Below are positions 18,037 through 25,130 of a stretch of DNA of 64,000 nucleotides, in pieces. The position numbers and the translations under genes were made by a program. How positions within the stretch are numbered: the first letter of the stretch is position 1; every line of letters starts with the position of its first letter. This stretch comes from a virus, in IMG/VR virus record IMGVR_UViG_3300049215_000496, positions 1 to 64,000 of that record; one strand, written 5' to 3'. The notes below the pieces were generated by a model. The model did no database searches and was not told where the DNA came from. It saw only the letters and a program-made list of their open reading frames with translations.

Positions 18037-18650
18037 CACGCACCCTTTGGAGACTTGTTCTTCTTGCGATTCTTCACGAAGTAGTAACCCCCGATGCCGG
18101 CTCCGACGAGCACAACGCCAACGATAATGTGCGTTTTGTTGAAGTGGTGCTTTGGCGCGGGTGGGGGAGAGTCGGCTTCGGACTCGGCTGCTGCCGCTGC
18201 GCCGCCGTCCGCCGCGTCTTGTGTTGGACGCAGATCGGCTTCGGGCGATGCGGGCGAAATCTGTGGCGGCGCGGGCGTCGGTGCGGGTGTGGGCGATGCA
18301 GGTGTTTGAACGATCATTTGCGGCGGAGGCGCGGCGGGTGGCGGTGCCAGCGTGGCGGAAGTTGTAGCGGTCACGCGGGTTCGGAGCATTCGACGGCGCT
18401 CCAGAGCGGCCATCTGACGCGCTTGGAACAGCGCCTGCTCGGCACGTCGCCGTTCCAGCTCTTGCTGCAGGCGCTGCCGCTGTGCAAGCTCTGCTTGGCG
18501 TCGCAACATCGCGTCGGCTTCTCGCCGCTGCATCAGCTGTTGTGCTTGCTGTACGGACGGCAGAGGGTGCGGAGCAAACGCACCACGTCGCGCAGGGGCG
18601 TATTGCATTATCGGCGGGCGAAAAGGGGTCTGGCCAAAATACATTGTCAT
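18036..18650 (-). CDS. Tail-anchored membrane protein with coiled-coil and proline linker
   Basis: 204 residues. Residues about 30-90 form an R/Q/E/A-rich helix typical of a coiled coil (repeated QRREAD, ELERRRAEQ). Residues 95-165 are a Pro/Ala/Thr linker. The last 35 residues are FNKTHIIVGVVLVGAGIG and a basic tail (KNRKKNK), giving one transmembrane helix. The stop overlaps the next gene and the start overlaps the previous stop by four bases. This layout (rod, flexible linker, anchor) suits a protein bridging membrane and capsid or cell envelope. Confidence 0.6.
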   Translation of the reverse strand: MTMYFGQTPFRPPIMQYAPARRGAFAPHPLPSVQQAQQLMQRREADAMLRRQAELAQRQRLQQELERRRAEQALFQARQMAALERRRMLRTRVTATTSATLAPPPAAPPPQMIVQTPASPTPAPTPAPPQISPASPEADLRPTQDAADGGAAAAAESEADSPPPAPKHHFNKTHIIVGVVLVGAGIGGYYFVKNRKKNKSPKGA

Positions 18651-19021
18651 TTCCTCATGGTGAGAACGAGCACGAGCCCGATACCGACAGCGGCTGCAAT
18701 CACAAGAATGTGACTTTGCTTGTTGATTGGACCGACGGGCGCACCGCCGCCGCCGCCGCCGCCGCCGCCGTCGTTGTCTTCACCGCCGTACCCTTGTGGG
18801 GGATACATTGGCGGAGCTGGAGGCACTCCCGGGCGGCGCGGCGGTCCGAGGGCTTTTTGGACTTGCGAAACAGTCGCCTGTGCTCGGGCGTACTGTTGCG
18901 GCGCATACGTTCGTGCGGCGACGTTCGCAACGTTCTGCACGCGTGGATCTCGAACAGCCGTGGCCACTCCCCGTGCGATGGACGAGAACGGGTTCGAGCC
19001 CAACGTGGTTCCGAGTAGCAC
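18647..19021 (-). CDS. Tail-anchored membrane protein with poly-Gly linker and K-Q-S-H anchor
   Basis: 124 residues from a GTG six bases after TAGGAT. The first 55 residues are helical, followed by a Pro-rich stretch, nine glycines in a row, and the anchor NKQSHILVIAAAVGIGLVLV ending TMRK. The anchor is nearly the same as that of 17233-18036. First gene of the leftward membrane operon, divergent from the intein gene. Function unknown; probable virion membrane protein. Confidence 0.6.
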   Translation of the reverse strand: MLLGTTLGSNPFSSIARGVATAVRDPRVQNVANVAARTYAPQQYARAQATVSQVQKALGPPRRPGVPPAPPMYPPQGYGGEDNDGGGGGGGGGAPVGPINKQSHILVIAAAVGIGLVLVLTMRK

Positions 19022-19027
19022 CGCATT

Positions 19028-19033
19028 ATCCTA
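19028..19033 (-). promoter_or_regulatory. Leaderless-type -10 element, TAGGAT
   Basis: TAGGAT, six bases, then the GTG at 19021. Confidence 0.5.
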
Positions 19034-19090
19034 CGAGGTTGAGCGGACCTGTGTCAATGCAAGCACTTGACCACAAGGCCACTCGTACCG

Positions 19091-19096
19091 CATCCT
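19091..19096 (+). promoter_or_regulatory. Leaderless-type -10 element, CATCCT
   Basis: CATCCT, seven bases, then a GTG at 19104. The first base differs from the usual T. Confidence 0.35.
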
Positions 19097-19103
19097 GTTG
19101 ATC

Positions 19104-20105
19104 GTGCTCTACGATTCGGCCGCGACGCTTCGCGCACACAGCGTGCGCACGCTCAAAGATCGCGTGGTGTATCTGCGCAAGTTGGTTTGGTGGGGGGACG
19201 GGGCGTTTCGACGGGGCGGTCCCCCAACGGGCGGCTTGCGCGATGCGATGATGCGGCAGATCGGTCTCGCTGTCACAGAGTCGTGCCGCGCACGCGACGA
19301 CATGTGTGAGTTGTCGTCGATCTTCGAATTCGTGAAGCGCAACGTACGGTACACAGGCGACATCAGTGACAAGGACACGTTTCAGTCTGCGTACAGAACG
19401 TTGCAGTACGGCGGCGGAGATTGTCTGCCACTGGACACAATTGTATGCAAAGCTGTTGCCGGTACAGTAACCCCAACGTTTGTTCCGTTGTACACGATCA
19501 TGGAAGGTGATCGGATCATGGCTAATGGCGCGGGAAATTGGACCCGCGTGTTGAAGTGTTGGTTTACAGGGCTGAAACAGATTTTAGTGTTCGAACTGAG
19601 CAATGGAACGGCACTTCGCTGCTCGCCAGAGCACAGACTTCTGTTTTTAAACGGTGGTGAGATTCGTGCCGCTCGCATTGAGGTTGGCGATCAGCTTCTT
19701 ACGCCGCGAAATGAGATACCATTAGAACACGGTACAATTCCTGTTTCGCTTGAAGGTGTTCGTGTTGTAGCTATAAAGGCTGATAAACATGCCAAGTTGT
19801 GCATGGATATAACAACAGATGCAGGTATGTTTTGGCTTCCAGAATCGGATGTGTTAGTTCACAACTGTGACGATCATTCTGTTCTCAACGCCGTGCTTGC
19901 AATGGAGAACGGATTCAGCACGCGCTTTCGCATAACAAGCAACACAGGCGCAACGTGGGACCACATATTCTGTATGGCCGGCGTTCCAAAAGGATCGCCG
20001 CGTAAGTGGGTGGCGCTCGACACGACGTTGCCGGGATCGAACAAGTTCGGTGTGCAACCACCGATGGTGAAGTATCAAGACTTCGATGTGACGGAGGCAA
20101 AGTGA
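19104..20105 (+). CDS. Transglutaminase-like cysteine enzyme interrupted by an intein
   Basis: 333 residues as precursor. The flanking parts join into a transglutaminase-like domain of the type found in phage virions: a helix before YGGGD, then the catalytic cysteine in CDDHSVL, a WDHIFC histidine strand, and KWVALDTT with the third catalytic residue. A 148-residue intein sits exactly between GGD and CDDHS, so the catalytic cysteine is the first residue after the intein and the active site exists only after splicing. The start is taken as the GTG at 19104; a TTG at 19098 is also open. Followed by coupled small genes (GTGA overlap). It may process virion proteins or cut a peptide cross-link. 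Confidence 0.85.
   Translation: MLYDSAATLRAHSVRTLKDRVVYLRKLVWWGDGAFRRGGPPTGGLRDAMMRQIGLAVTESCRARDDMCELSSIFEFVKRNVRYTGDISDKDTFQSAYRTLQYGGGDCLPLDTIVCKAVAGTVTPTFVPLYTIMEGDRIMANGAGNWTRVLKCWFTGLKQILVFELSNGTALRCSPEHRLLFLNGGEIRAARIEVGDQLLTPRNEIPLEHGTIPVSLEGVRVVAIKADKHAKLCMDITTDAGMFWLPESDVLVHNCDDHSVLNAVLAMENGFSTRFRITSNTGATWDHIFCMAGVPKGSPRKWVALDTTLPGSNKFGVQPPMVKYQDFDVTEAK
19422..19865 (+). other. Mini-intein (148 codons, no homing endonuclease)
   Basis: Begins CLPLDTIV (block A, nucleophilic Cys1) and ends VLVHN followed by extein Cys (block G: H-N then C). The block B histidine is in RCSPEHRLL. Block F is the LCMDITTD region. At 148 residues it has only the Hint splicing domain and no endonuclease. 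Its codons are visibly more AT-rich than the flanks (for example 19620-19860), which suggests arrival from elsewhere. It sits at the most conserved site of the host protein, as inteins usually do. Confidence 0.9.
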
Positions 20106-20398
20106 AATCGCTCACGCGTGGTGAAGTGCGTAAGGTGTTGAAGAAGCTGCGCACGCTGGGAGTCAAGCCTCCGCGTGTTGGGTGGTGCGTAATGGTGATC
20201 GGGGGCAGTGATTCGGTTGAGCTGTGTCGGCATCCGCGCAGCCGTTTCATTCCGAATGACACAGGCTACCAGATCGTGACTCAGCGTCGTGACCACGGAC
20301 TGTTTGGCGCACACAGGAGCCGCCGCAAACCACTGACGGCCGCGCAGCTCCGCGACAAGCTTGCGTGCAAGATCTTCGGCGGCAAAGCGTGTCGGTGA
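20102..20398 (+). CDS. Small basic protein, unknown
   Basis: 98 residues from a GTG that overlaps the previous stop (GTGA). Strongly basic throughout, helical N-terminus (LTRGEVRKVLKKLRTL), then a WCVMVIGGSD strand and a basic R/K/H tail with two further cysteines. No named domain seen. Nucleic-acid binding is plausible from charge alone. It is coupled to the next gene by a TGATG overlap. Confidence 0.55.
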   Translation: MKSLTRGEVRKVLKKLRTLGVKPPRVGWCVMVIGGSDSVELCRHPRSRFIPNDTGYQIVTQRRDHGLFGAHRSRRKPLTAAQLRDKLACKIFGGKACR

Positions 20399-20613
20399 TG
20401 AACCATCCCAACGGCAACATGCGCACGCTCGTTCTCCCGTCCGGGGGCACGATCGACATCCCGTTGCCGGGATCGAAATCCAGCATCGTGATGCGCCCGT
20501 CGTCCATGCTCCACGACGCTGATGGTGGATCCAACATTCCGTTGCTGATCGCGGGCGTTGTAATCGGTGTCGCTGTCGGTGTCGCTGCAACGGCCTGGTA
20601 CCTCCGGCGATGA
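20398..20613 (+). CDS. Small tail-anchored membrane protein
   Basis: 71 residues: a short beta-type N-terminal part (TLVLPSGGTIDIPLPG) and a C-terminal transmembrane helix (IPLLIAGVVIGVAVGVAATA) ending in two arginines. Same architecture as the other tail-anchored proteins of this region. Overlaps its neighbours on both sides, so it lies inside a coupled operon. Confidence 0.6.
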   Translation: MNHPNGNMRTLVLPSGGTIDIPLPGSKSSIVMRPSSMLHDADGGSNIPLLIAGVVIGVAVGVAATAWYLRR

Positions 20614-20801
20614 ACAGCGCGCCACCAGCCAACGCGCCGACTCCAGGATTTCCTGTCTTCTGGACGATGTTCGGGCGGATAGTTGCGCAGATGCTCGGTG
20701 AGAGGGCATTCGCCGAGATCGTGGTAACGCTCAAGGACGGCAATATCCAATTCGTGCGCGTCAATCGAACGTATTTGCCTGGCAACCTGCCCAAGGTGTA
20801 G
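20610..20801 (+). CDS. Small protein, unknown
   Basis: 63 residues; ATGA overlap with the previous gene. Pro/Ala-rich start, an amphipathic helix (FWTMFGRIVAQMLGERAF), then two strands (AEIVVTLKDGNIQFVRVNRTY). No clear transmembrane helix. No family recognised. Confidence 0.5.
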   Translation: MNSAPPANAPTPGFPVFWTMFGRIVAQMLGERAFAEIVVTLKDGNIQFVRVNRTYLPGNLPKV

Positions 20802-20813
20802 GCTTTTCGTGCG

Positions 20814-21470
20814 ATGATGTACCAAGCTGCACGATCGCTGGGCGCCGCGGTTCCCACAAACATCCTGCGTTTGCAGAATGCGCTCGTCGCGCTTGGGCGC
20901 CGGAAGAATGATCCCGCGTTGATGATCTCTGTCGACGGGCTTGTTGGTCCGCAAACAGTAAATGCCACGCGACGGGCGCTCATCACATATGTGGTTGCGG
21001 GTGCTGGATCGGCTCCTGCCAACTGGGGACGCACACTCACCACATCCACGCTCAGAGCAAATGCAACCGAGATTGCAGGGTACATCGAGCGTGCCGCGGG
21101 GATTTCACCCCCGGCGGCTCAAGGTGACGATGGCCTCATGACACCCGCGTCGTTGTTTCCCGTCCCGTCTACGCCGTCGGCTCCGACGGTTCAACATCCC
21201 GGAGGATCCATGCCTGCGTATCAACCACAACCGCAATACTACCCACCCACGCAGTACGCGCCTCCGGTGCGGGCGTATCCCCCGCAAGGATACGGCCCGG
21301 CACGCGGCCCTGGCGATCTGCCCACCGATCGCGCGACATTGGATGTCAAAGCGTTCATTCCAGCGCAGTATGAACACGTTTCGATTTCACCCTTCGTTGG
21401 AATCGCACTGATCATCGGCGTTGTGTCGTTCGTGTACGTGATCAAGCAGCACAAAATCGTCGCTAAGTGA
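20814..21470 (+). CDS. Membrane-anchored peptidoglycan-binding-like protein, copy 1
   Basis: 218 residues. Residues about 18-62 match the core of the peptidoglycan-binding-1 fold: LQNALVALG, then ISVDGLVGPQTVNATRRAL. A long Pro/Tyr/Gln linker (YQPQPQYYPPTQYAPP) follows, then a C-terminal transmembrane helix (FVGIALIIGVVSFVYVI) and a basic end. The paralogue at 47501-48007 has the same order. Membrane-anchored cell-wall binding suits a protein that docks the virion membrane at the cell wall during entry. Confidence 0.7.
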   Translation: MMYQAARSLGAAVPTNILRLQNALVALGRRKNDPALMISVDGLVGPQTVNATRRALITYVVAGAGSAPANWGRTLTTSTLRANATEIAGYIERAAGISPPAAQGDDGLMTPASLFPVPSTPSAPTVQHPGGSMPAYQPQPQYYPPTQYAPPVRAYPPQGYGPARGPGDLPTDRATLDVKAFIPAQYEHVSISPFVGIALIIGVVSFVYVIKQHKIVAK

Positions 21471-21838
21471 TTGGCGCTATGGCTTTCCTGAAAAACCTGT
21501 CACTGTTTCTGCTCGGGTTGGCCTGCCAAGTGCTGGCATCCATTTTTCCTAAGTTGCAAGGAGCCTTGATAGGTCCCGGGTCCTTGCTGTTGTCGTTGGC
21601 AGATCTGAAACTTGTTACGAATGGCAGTTTCGTCAAACACATGACGCTGTTCGTGCTAGGAATAGCGTGCAATGTGATTGCGGCGCTGTTGTCTGCCAGG
21701 TTTGGATCTGCTTCAACAGCCCTTTTGCTGGCCGGAACAACGTTGATGTCGAACTCGGATCTGCGACGAATCCTGAAAGGGCCGGAAGTGCCCGCAGCGC
21801 CGATGGTTACACCGGACGTCGAAGCGAAAGCCAAGTAA
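21467..21838 (+). CDS. Hydrophobic protein made of two tandem repeats
   Basis: 123 residues from a GTG with GTGA overlap (an ATG at 21479 is an alternative). Two halves repeat the pattern F-[LV]-K-[NH]-x-[ST]-L-F-[LV]-L-G-[LI]-A-C, then a hydrophobic stretch and S-[DL]-x-D-L-[KR], so it is a tandem duplication giving about four membrane-embedded segments, with a short polar tail. Could be a membrane structural protein or a holin; no family recognised. Confidence 0.6.
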   Translation: MIGAMAFLKNLSLFLLGLACQVLASIFPKLQGALIGPGSLLLSLADLKLVTNGSFVKHMTLFVLGIACNVIAALLSARFGSASTALLLAGTTLMSNSDLRRILKGPEVPAAPMVTPDVEAKAK

Positions 21839-21841
21839 GGT

Positions 21842-22048
21842 TTACAGCAAAAACCCGTTCGGTTTTCGACTCAGTAACACCCACGCCGTCCCGCCAACGA
21901 GCCAGAACACCACGCTGTGCGCAACGACAGCGGCAGCGGCCTGTGTGATGTCGTGTTCGCGGTGCACGACTTTGCGCACGAGCATCGAGGCACCGGCGCC
22001 AGCGATTGATCCGAGCGCGACTGGAACAATGAACTTCCAGATAGCCAT
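21842..22048 (-). CDS. Small two-span membrane protein
   Basis: 68 residues from the ATG at 22048, with helices near residues 4-22 and 40-60 (AAAAVVAHSVVFWLVGGTAW) separated by a basic loop, and a basic end. The frame is open to a GTG at 22123. It points toward the rightward genes and ends three bases from 21838. Holin-like topology, but nothing else supports that. Confidence 0.5.
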   Translation of the reverse strand: MAIWKFIVPVALGSIAGAGASMLVRKVVHREHDITQAAAAVVAHSVVFWLVGGTAWVLLSRKPNGFLL

Positions 22049-22132
22049 TGGGGGCTCGGCAGCTGCAAGGCGTTTCACGCTTTCATATTCGCCGATTTGA
22101 CTTTTCCCCGCAACTGCGGGCACACTGGATGC

Positions 22133-22219
22133 ACATAACGGGAGGGTTCACCTCTCGAAACAGGCGATCAGAGTAACTGGCGCTCCGTGTAGGCACTCCC
22201 TACACCGAGCGCCTTTTTT
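22133..22219 (+). promoter_or_regulatory. Structured leader motif, copy 1, ending in a terminator hairpin
   Basis: Order: ACATAA; a hairpin GGGAGG/CCTCTC (22140-22156); the block CGATCAGAGTAACTGGCG (22165-22182); then a long hairpin GGCGCTC/GAGCGCC with inner GTGTAG/CTACAC, followed by six T. Copy 2 at 28622-28716 keeps the same order and all but one base of the 18-base block. It looks like an attenuator or other cis-acting RNA controlling the gene at 22237. Confidence 0.6.
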
Positions 22220-22236
22220 CGTTTCCGGAGACCCAA

Positions 22237-22866
22237 ATGCTTCAGCACGGCGAATACGGTACCTACGGATCAATCCCTGCGCTCGTGATGCGCTCCGGGC
22301 AAATCCGCCCCGTTTCCCCGGACGACGCTCGACAGGATCTCAACACAGCGCATGTGCTGCGCATGACCGATTGGCGGATGAAAATTCCCGCCGAGCCGAT
22401 CGTCGTGCCGATCCCCGCGCCGCCGAGTCCGATCACGTCCGCTGTTGCACAAACCGTAACGGCAATCCCTCCGGCGCCGATCCAGACCGCGCCTGCCACA
22501 CCACTCCCCGCCGACGCGAGCGACAAGCACCACTGGCACACCGTGCACCGTGGTGGGGGCAGTCACGCGATGATTCGTGAGATCCAGCGGCTCCATCCGA
22601 AAGCAGGACTGCGCGGATCTAATGACGTCGAGCTGGGCGAGTGGAACGGACGTCCGATCGCCAAGTTCGAAATCGCGTCGAGCCCGCCGGCTGGTGGTGC
22701 CGAGATCGCCGCGGGTGCGATGCGCCAGGCTGCGCACGCATTGCGCACAAGCGGGCTCGCGTCGCTGCCGCCCGAGCTGATCGGCGGACCGCTTGCGGCG
22801 CTCATGCGCGGTGGTGCAGTCGAGCTTCATTTTCAGAACGGGGCCGTCGTGAGGACGGTTCTTTAG
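22237..22866 (+). CDS. Unknown protein downstream of structured leader 1
   Basis: 209 residues. N-terminal 50 residues are polar, residues 55-95 are a Pro/Ala linker, and residues about 105-209 form a mixed alpha/beta domain starting HHWHTVHRGGGSHAMIREI and ending in an AVELHFQNGAVVRTVL hairpin. No catalytic motif or membrane helix. It is the first gene after the leader motif and precedes a tiny basic protein and the capsid candidate, so it is probably structural. Confidence 0.5.
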   Translation: MLQHGEYGTYGSIPALVMRSGQIRPVSPDDARQDLNTAHVLRMTDWRMKIPAEPIVVPIPAPPSPITSAVAQTVTAIPPAPIQTAPATPLPADASDKHHWHTVHRGGGSHAMIREIQRLHPKAGLRGSNDVELGEWNGRPIAKFEIASSPPAGGAEIAAGAMRQAAHALRTSGLASLPPELIGGPLAALMRGGAVELHFQNGAVVRTVL

Positions 22867-22889
22867 AAACCACAACAAGGGAGAGAACG

Positions 22890-23015
22890 ATGGCCAAGAG
22901 ACATTGCCGGTTCGGTGTGAACAAGAAAACGAAAACGCACACGTGCTTGAAGCGCAAGCGCAAAGCACGAAGCCTGTCGGGGGCGCATCGCCATCGTCGA
23001 CGGCACTGCAGGTAG
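22890..23015 (+). CDS. Tiny very basic protein
   Basis: 41 residues; about half are Arg, Lys or His, with three cysteines. A good GGGAGAG Shine-Dalgarno lies four bases before the ATG at 22890. Charge and size suggest DNA condensation or binding inside the virion, but basic phage miniproteins of this style have no proven role. It is followed by the membrane-type gene at 23065 and the capsid candidate. Confidence 0.65.
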   Translation: MAKRHCRFGVNKKTKTHTCLKRKRKARSLSGAHRHRRRHCR

Positions 23016-23064
23016 ATTCACCCCGCCACGCAGCAACCCAACTTCAAAACAAGGACAAAAGAAA

Positions 23065-23598
23065 ATGAATCTCGGACGACATCGACGCCGCGGCTTCGGC
23101 GAGGGTTTTGGCGGCCCTCACATCGCAGGACCACTCATCGGTGGTGGTGCGACGCAGATCGGAATCATGCTGGCGCATCTCCACGCCAAGAAAAATCCTG
23201 CAGCGCTTCGGCATGCAGGGTTGCACGGGGCTGTGCTCGGGGGTCTCGTTTCGGGACTGCTCGCGCTCAGCTCGAAGCATCGCGCGACAGGCATCTCGGC
23301 TCTCGTGACCGTGGGCATCATGACGGCGCCTCGAATTCTGGAAGGCTTCATGGGTCTCGGGCACCGTCAAGAGCAGCTGAAAGAAGCCGAACTAGGCATC
23401 ATCACGCCGGAGCAGTACCAAGCGCTTTCGGGCGCCGGTGAAGAGCCCGCCGTGCAGCTGCTCGATTCGGGCTCGGGATCGACGGGCGTGTTGGGGACGA
23501 CCGTGGCGGAAGAGTATCACGGCTTGAGCGGTGCTGGTGACAGCCCCGTCGAGCTGCTGGGCAACGGCTTCGGCACGAACTTCCTGGCCGCGCAATAA
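23065..23598 (+). CDS. Hydrophobic protein with C-terminal duplicated motif, next to capsid candidate
   Basis: 177 residues. Basic, Gly-rich start; two hydrophobic segments (residues about 50-70 and 78-92) around LSSKHRA; then a duplicated soluble tail where [TA]-x-E-[QE]-Y-[QH]-[AG]-L-S-G-A-G occurs twice about 36 residues apart. LSSKHRA between membrane segments recurs in 26975-27400. Gene order suggests a virion protein. The function of the repeated tail is unknown. Confidence 0.55.
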   Translation: MNLGRHRRRGFGEGFGGPHIAGPLIGGGATQIGIMLAHLHAKKNPAALRHAGLHGAVLGGLVSGLLALSSKHRATGISALVTVGIMTAPRILEGFMGLGHRQEQLKEAELGIITPEQYQALSGAGEEPAVQLLDSGSGSTGVLGTTVAEEYHGLSGAGDSPVELLGNGFGTNFLAAQ

Positions 23599-23606
23599 GG
23601 CATTCC

Positions 23607-23706
23607 GGACACGTGCTGCTGGTGATGCGGCAATAGTGCGTGTCCGTTTCAATCAATCCATCCGCATCAGGTCGTTGGGACCATACCGGCACAAGCCGAC
23701 CCCAAC
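23607..23706 (+). promoter_or_regulatory. Possible pseudoknot leader before the capsid candidate
   Basis: Four perfect complementary pairs: GGACACG (23607) with CGTGTCC (23639); TGATGCGG (23623) with CCGCATCA (23662); GTTGGG (23674) with CCCAAC (23701); CGGC (23687) with GCCG (23695). The first two interleave and would form an H-type pseudoknot. The whole lies in the 124-base gap before 23723. Confidence 0.5.
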
Positions 23707-23722
23707 AGAGAGAAAATGACAC

Positions 23723-24511
23723 ATGGCGAATACTGGCACACTGACTGTGCGTGTTCGTGGGGTACCGTTCCCCATCGAATTCGCAGACTGGACGCACGAT
23801 CGTCTGTACCACACGGTGGAGTTCGAGGGCTCGGATGCCCAAGAGATCCAAGTGTTCATCGGAGCGGCGGGTTCGCCGATCCCCGGTGGAAGCCGCGTGC
23901 TGACGATCGTCGACACCAACATCCCGCGCTCGGGTGACACCGGGTTGCAGGAAGGCTGGGAGATGCTCATCTACTCGATCCAGATCGAGGTGGTGCGCGA
24001 GATGGGTCGAAACGCTGCGCAGCAGTCGTTCTCACTCCAAGACATTACGACGGCGGGTGGCGCGACGCAGTTCTCGCGCAACACGCACGTCGGCGGGTAC
24101 GATCCGATCAACGCCTCGGGCGGCGTGCTCTTCGACTTCCTGCGCAAGGTCTACCATCGGTTTCAGGTGAACCAGAAGGTGCAGAGCGAAGGTCCCGTCG
24201 AGAAGTATCCGCAAGGGTCGGGGATCAGCGTTTTCGGCGTCACCACGGGGTTGGAGGTCGCGAACAATGGCGTTCCTTCTCCTCGTGATCAGTCGGCGTT
24301 CGTTTTGCCGATCTGGCTGCGCCCGAACATTGCCTACGTGGGGAAGCTTGCTCCTCAAGCGGCGCTCGGGATTGGCGGTCCGGCTGCGGCGATGGGGCCT
24401 CCGTTCGCGACGGTTGGAGGTTACTTCGACTGGACGGGAATTCCTGCGACGAACCTCGGGTTTGACGTTCGGGAAACGCTCGAAGGTCTGTTGAAGCGAC
24501 CTGTTGTGTAA
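23723..24511 (+). CDS. Candidate major capsid protein (jelly-roll-like), large
   Basis: 262 residues, beta-rich, no membrane helix, no cysteine. The middle segment TNIPRSGDTGLQEGWEMLIY fits the T-N-x-x-x-x-G turn leading into a strand that I associate with capsid proteins of tailless phages; this is pattern memory, not a database hit. It stands alone between a structured leader and the strongest terminator in the window, which suits a highly expressed gene. It is followed by a second beta-rich protein. The size fits PM2-like or P23-77-like capsid proteins. An alternative is a major decoration or spike protein. Confidence 0.45.
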   Translation: MANTGTLTVRVRGVPFPIEFADWTHDRLYHTVEFEGSDAQEIQVFIGAAGSPIPGGSRVLTIVDTNIPRSGDTGLQEGWEMLIYSIQIEVVREMGRNAAQQSFSLQDITTAGGATQFSRNTHVGGYDPINASGGVLFDFLRKVYHRFQVNQKVQSEGPVEKYPQGSGISVFGVTTGLEVANNGVPSPRDQSAFVLPIWLRPNIAYVGKLAPQAALGIGGPAAAMGPPFATVGGYFDWTGIPATNLGFDVRETLEGLLKRPVV

Positions 24512-24512
24512 A

Positions 24513-24548
24513 TTCAACTATTTCACGCATTTAGCGTGAAGTTGTAGA
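24513..24548 (+). terminator. Hairpin after capsid candidate
   Basis: TTCACGC/GCGTGAA with a five-base loop and an outer CAAC/GTTG pair. It has no T-run of its own and immediately precedes the terminator at 24557, so it may protect the 3' end. Confidence 0.45.
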
Positions 24549-24556
24549 ATCCACTT

Positions 24557-24600
24557 CAAAACGCCCCGATGGCAATTGCCCATCGGGGCGTTTTCTTTTT
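24557..24600 (+). terminator. Strong intrinsic terminator
   Basis: A stem of ACGCCCCGATGG with CCATCGGGGCGT around a short loop, followed by TTTTCTTTTT. A-rich on the other side as well, so it may work in both directions. It closes the capsid-candidate transcript. Confidence 0.9.
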
Positions 24601-24614
24601 GCGGCACTTCGGAC

Positions 24615-24620
24615 TATCCT
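24615..24620 (+). promoter_or_regulatory. Leaderless-type -10 element, TATCCT
   Basis: TATCCT, seven bases, ATG at 24628, just after the terminator. Confidence 0.6.
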
Positions 24621-24627
24621 TTCATCC

Positions 24628-25128
24628 ATGACCATGAGTGCAGACGCATCTCCCGCTCTTTCTTCTATGCTGGTCCAGCTCGGACCGCTGATTCACGGTG
24701 TGATGCAGCGGATCCAACCGATGCTGGATCAGCCTGTCGTGCGTTTTCCGTACGCGATCCCACTCGCGCGCAGTCAGGTGATCTCTGCAGGGCAGACGGG
24801 AGCCATCCTTGCACCGGCGGATTTTCAGTACAGCTTCGAGTATCCGTTCGAAGTTCACGAGCTGAAATTCTCGCAAGATCCCGCGCACACGTACCGCGAC
24901 TGGCGAATCGCGTTCATGGATCAGACGTTCAACCAGCCGCTGCAGAAGGCTTCCACGTCGATGGTCGCCGATCTCGTCGACGACAACACTGGCAAGTGGG
25001 TCTGGAAATTTCCGTGGACGATTCGGCCGAAAGGGGGCGGGTTCAACATCGTCGTCGACAACCTAGACACGGTCAATCCGATCACGGTCGACATCGCGCT
25101 CCTCGGGTACATGCTCCTGCCGCGTTGA
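24628..25128 (+). CDS. Candidate second capsid protein (single jelly-roll-like)
   Basis: 166 residues, beta-rich. VRFPYAIPLARSQVIS opens the fold, FQYSFEYPFEVHELKF is a strand pair, and the end GGGFNIVVDNLDTVNPITVD then IALLGYMLLPR is the pattern of the last strands of small jelly-roll capsid subunits. It starts on an ATG seven bases after TATCCT, directly behind the terminator of the 262-residue candidate. A large plus small single-jelly-roll pair is the arrangement of P23-77-type phages. Penton or minor capsid protein is the alternative. Confidence 0.45.
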   Translation: MTMSADASPALSSMLVQLGPLIHGVMQRIQPMLDQPVVRFPYAIPLARSQVISAGQTGAILAPADFQYSFEYPFEVHELKFSQDPAHTYRDWRIAFMDQTFNQPLQKASTSMVADLVDDNTGKWVWKFPWTIRPKGGGFNIVVDNLDTVNPITVDIALLGYMLLPR

Positions 25129-25130
25129 AA

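Noticed and set aside
18985-19010. tRNA T-arm-like GGTTCGAGCCC
   Set aside because: No acceptor stem or anticodon arm around it, and it lies inside a well-supported coding frame on the other strand.
20796-20816. TAGGCT nine bases before the ATG at 20814 as another leaderless promoter
   Set aside because: The spacer is longer than the six to eight bases of the set, so I did not count it.
20075-21085. 336-codon ORF on the minus strand
   Set aside because: It lies over four coupled plus-strand genes with better starts, overlaps and domains.
22140-22182. Hammerhead ribozyme in leader motif 1 (CGAAAC is present)
   Set aside because: No CUGAUGA box precedes the hairpin, and copy 2 lacks CGAAAC, so the core is not conserved.
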